This document shows positions 7,433-7,512 of a stretch of DNA of 7,512 nt, piece after piece. The notes below the pieces were generated by a model. It did no database searches, was not told the DNA's origin, and saw only the letters and a program-made list of their open reading frames with translations. A program made the translations under genes and the position numbers. Position 1 is the first letter of the stretch. The number at the start of each line of letters is the position of its first letter. The stretch covers positions 1-7,512 of the forward strand of contig JAEWGK010000063.1 in assembly GCA_023388385.1 (NCBI GenBank), written 5' to 3'. This stretch comes from Actinomycetes bacterium. GTDB taxonomy: Bacteria > Actinomycetota > Actinomycetes > Mycobacteriales > Mycobacteriaceae.

Positions 7433-7512
7433 GTGGCCGTTTCCCCGGGCACCGGCTCGCGGGCCTGCGGCATGCGTGGCGGGCGGGCCGCCGGGCGCGC
7501 CAGCGCCTGCGG
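7433..7512 (-). other. Region upstream of yajC, no gene end recognised
   Basis: These 80 bases to the window edge are very GC-rich. None of the three minus-strand frames contains a stop codon, so the 3' end of the neighbouring upstream gene (ruvB in many relatives) is not visible here and must lie outside the window. No convincing terminator is seen. The stretch probably serves as the yajC upstream and promoter region. Confidence 0.4.

Noticed and set aside
7433..7512. 3' end of ruvB, expected upstream of yajC in many relatives
   Set aside because: None of the three minus-strand frames has a stop codon here and none resembles a RuvB C-terminus, so it cannot be supported.
1..7512. CRISPR array, insertion sequence, tRNA or other RNA gene, phage or defence genes
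   Set aside because: No spaced direct repeats, transposase motifs, tRNA-like folds or accessory protein domains were seen; nearly all the sequence is explained by six conserved genes.

Overview
This is a high-GC actinobacterial chromosome segment, most likely from Corynebacterium or a close relative in the Mycobacteriales (Corynebacteriales). The assignment rests on the gene order yajC-secD-secF-apt-rel, on the actinobacterial style of SecD and SecF (proline-, glutamine- and acid-rich extracytoplasmic segments, long hydrophilic tails), and on GTG starts mixed with ATG. The DNA is almost fully coding.

Layout. Positions 1-843 (+ strand) hold most of a BASS-family (bile acid:Na+ symporter-like) transporter whose start lies upstream of the window. 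It converges on a minus-strand cluster across a 55-bp GC-rich gap. Read in the direction of transcription (right to left), the cluster is: yajC (start 7411, or 7432 if the upstream GTG is used), secD, secF, a strong hairpin terminator, apt, and the bifunctional (p)ppGpp synthetase/hydrolase rel, which ends at 899. The window stops about 100 bases upstream of yajC. That stretch holds a possible promoter and no recognisable gene end.

How the genes work together. YajC, SecD and SecF form the accessory membrane complex that helps SecYEG/SecA complete protein export using the proton motive force. secD and secF are 2 bp apart, so they are probably translationally coupled. Apt salvages adenine to AMP, and Rel makes and degrades the (p)ppGpp alarmones. 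apt and rel are 3 bp apart and also look coupled. An 18-bp stem-loop with a T-rich tail between secF and apt probably splits the row into two expression units, or works as a read-through valve.

Compared with the arrangement known in C. glutamicum and M. tuberculosis, the solute-binding lipoprotein gene that normally sits between secF and apt (dciAE / Rv2585c) is missing. Only 76 bp, mostly terminator, remain.

I found no sign of a previously undescribed system, phage, insertion sequence, CRISPR array or RNA gene. The region is conserved housekeeping DNA, and the points of interest are small: the missing lipoprotein gene, the intra-cluster terminator, a possibly leaderless yajC, and a lone cysteine pair in SecD.
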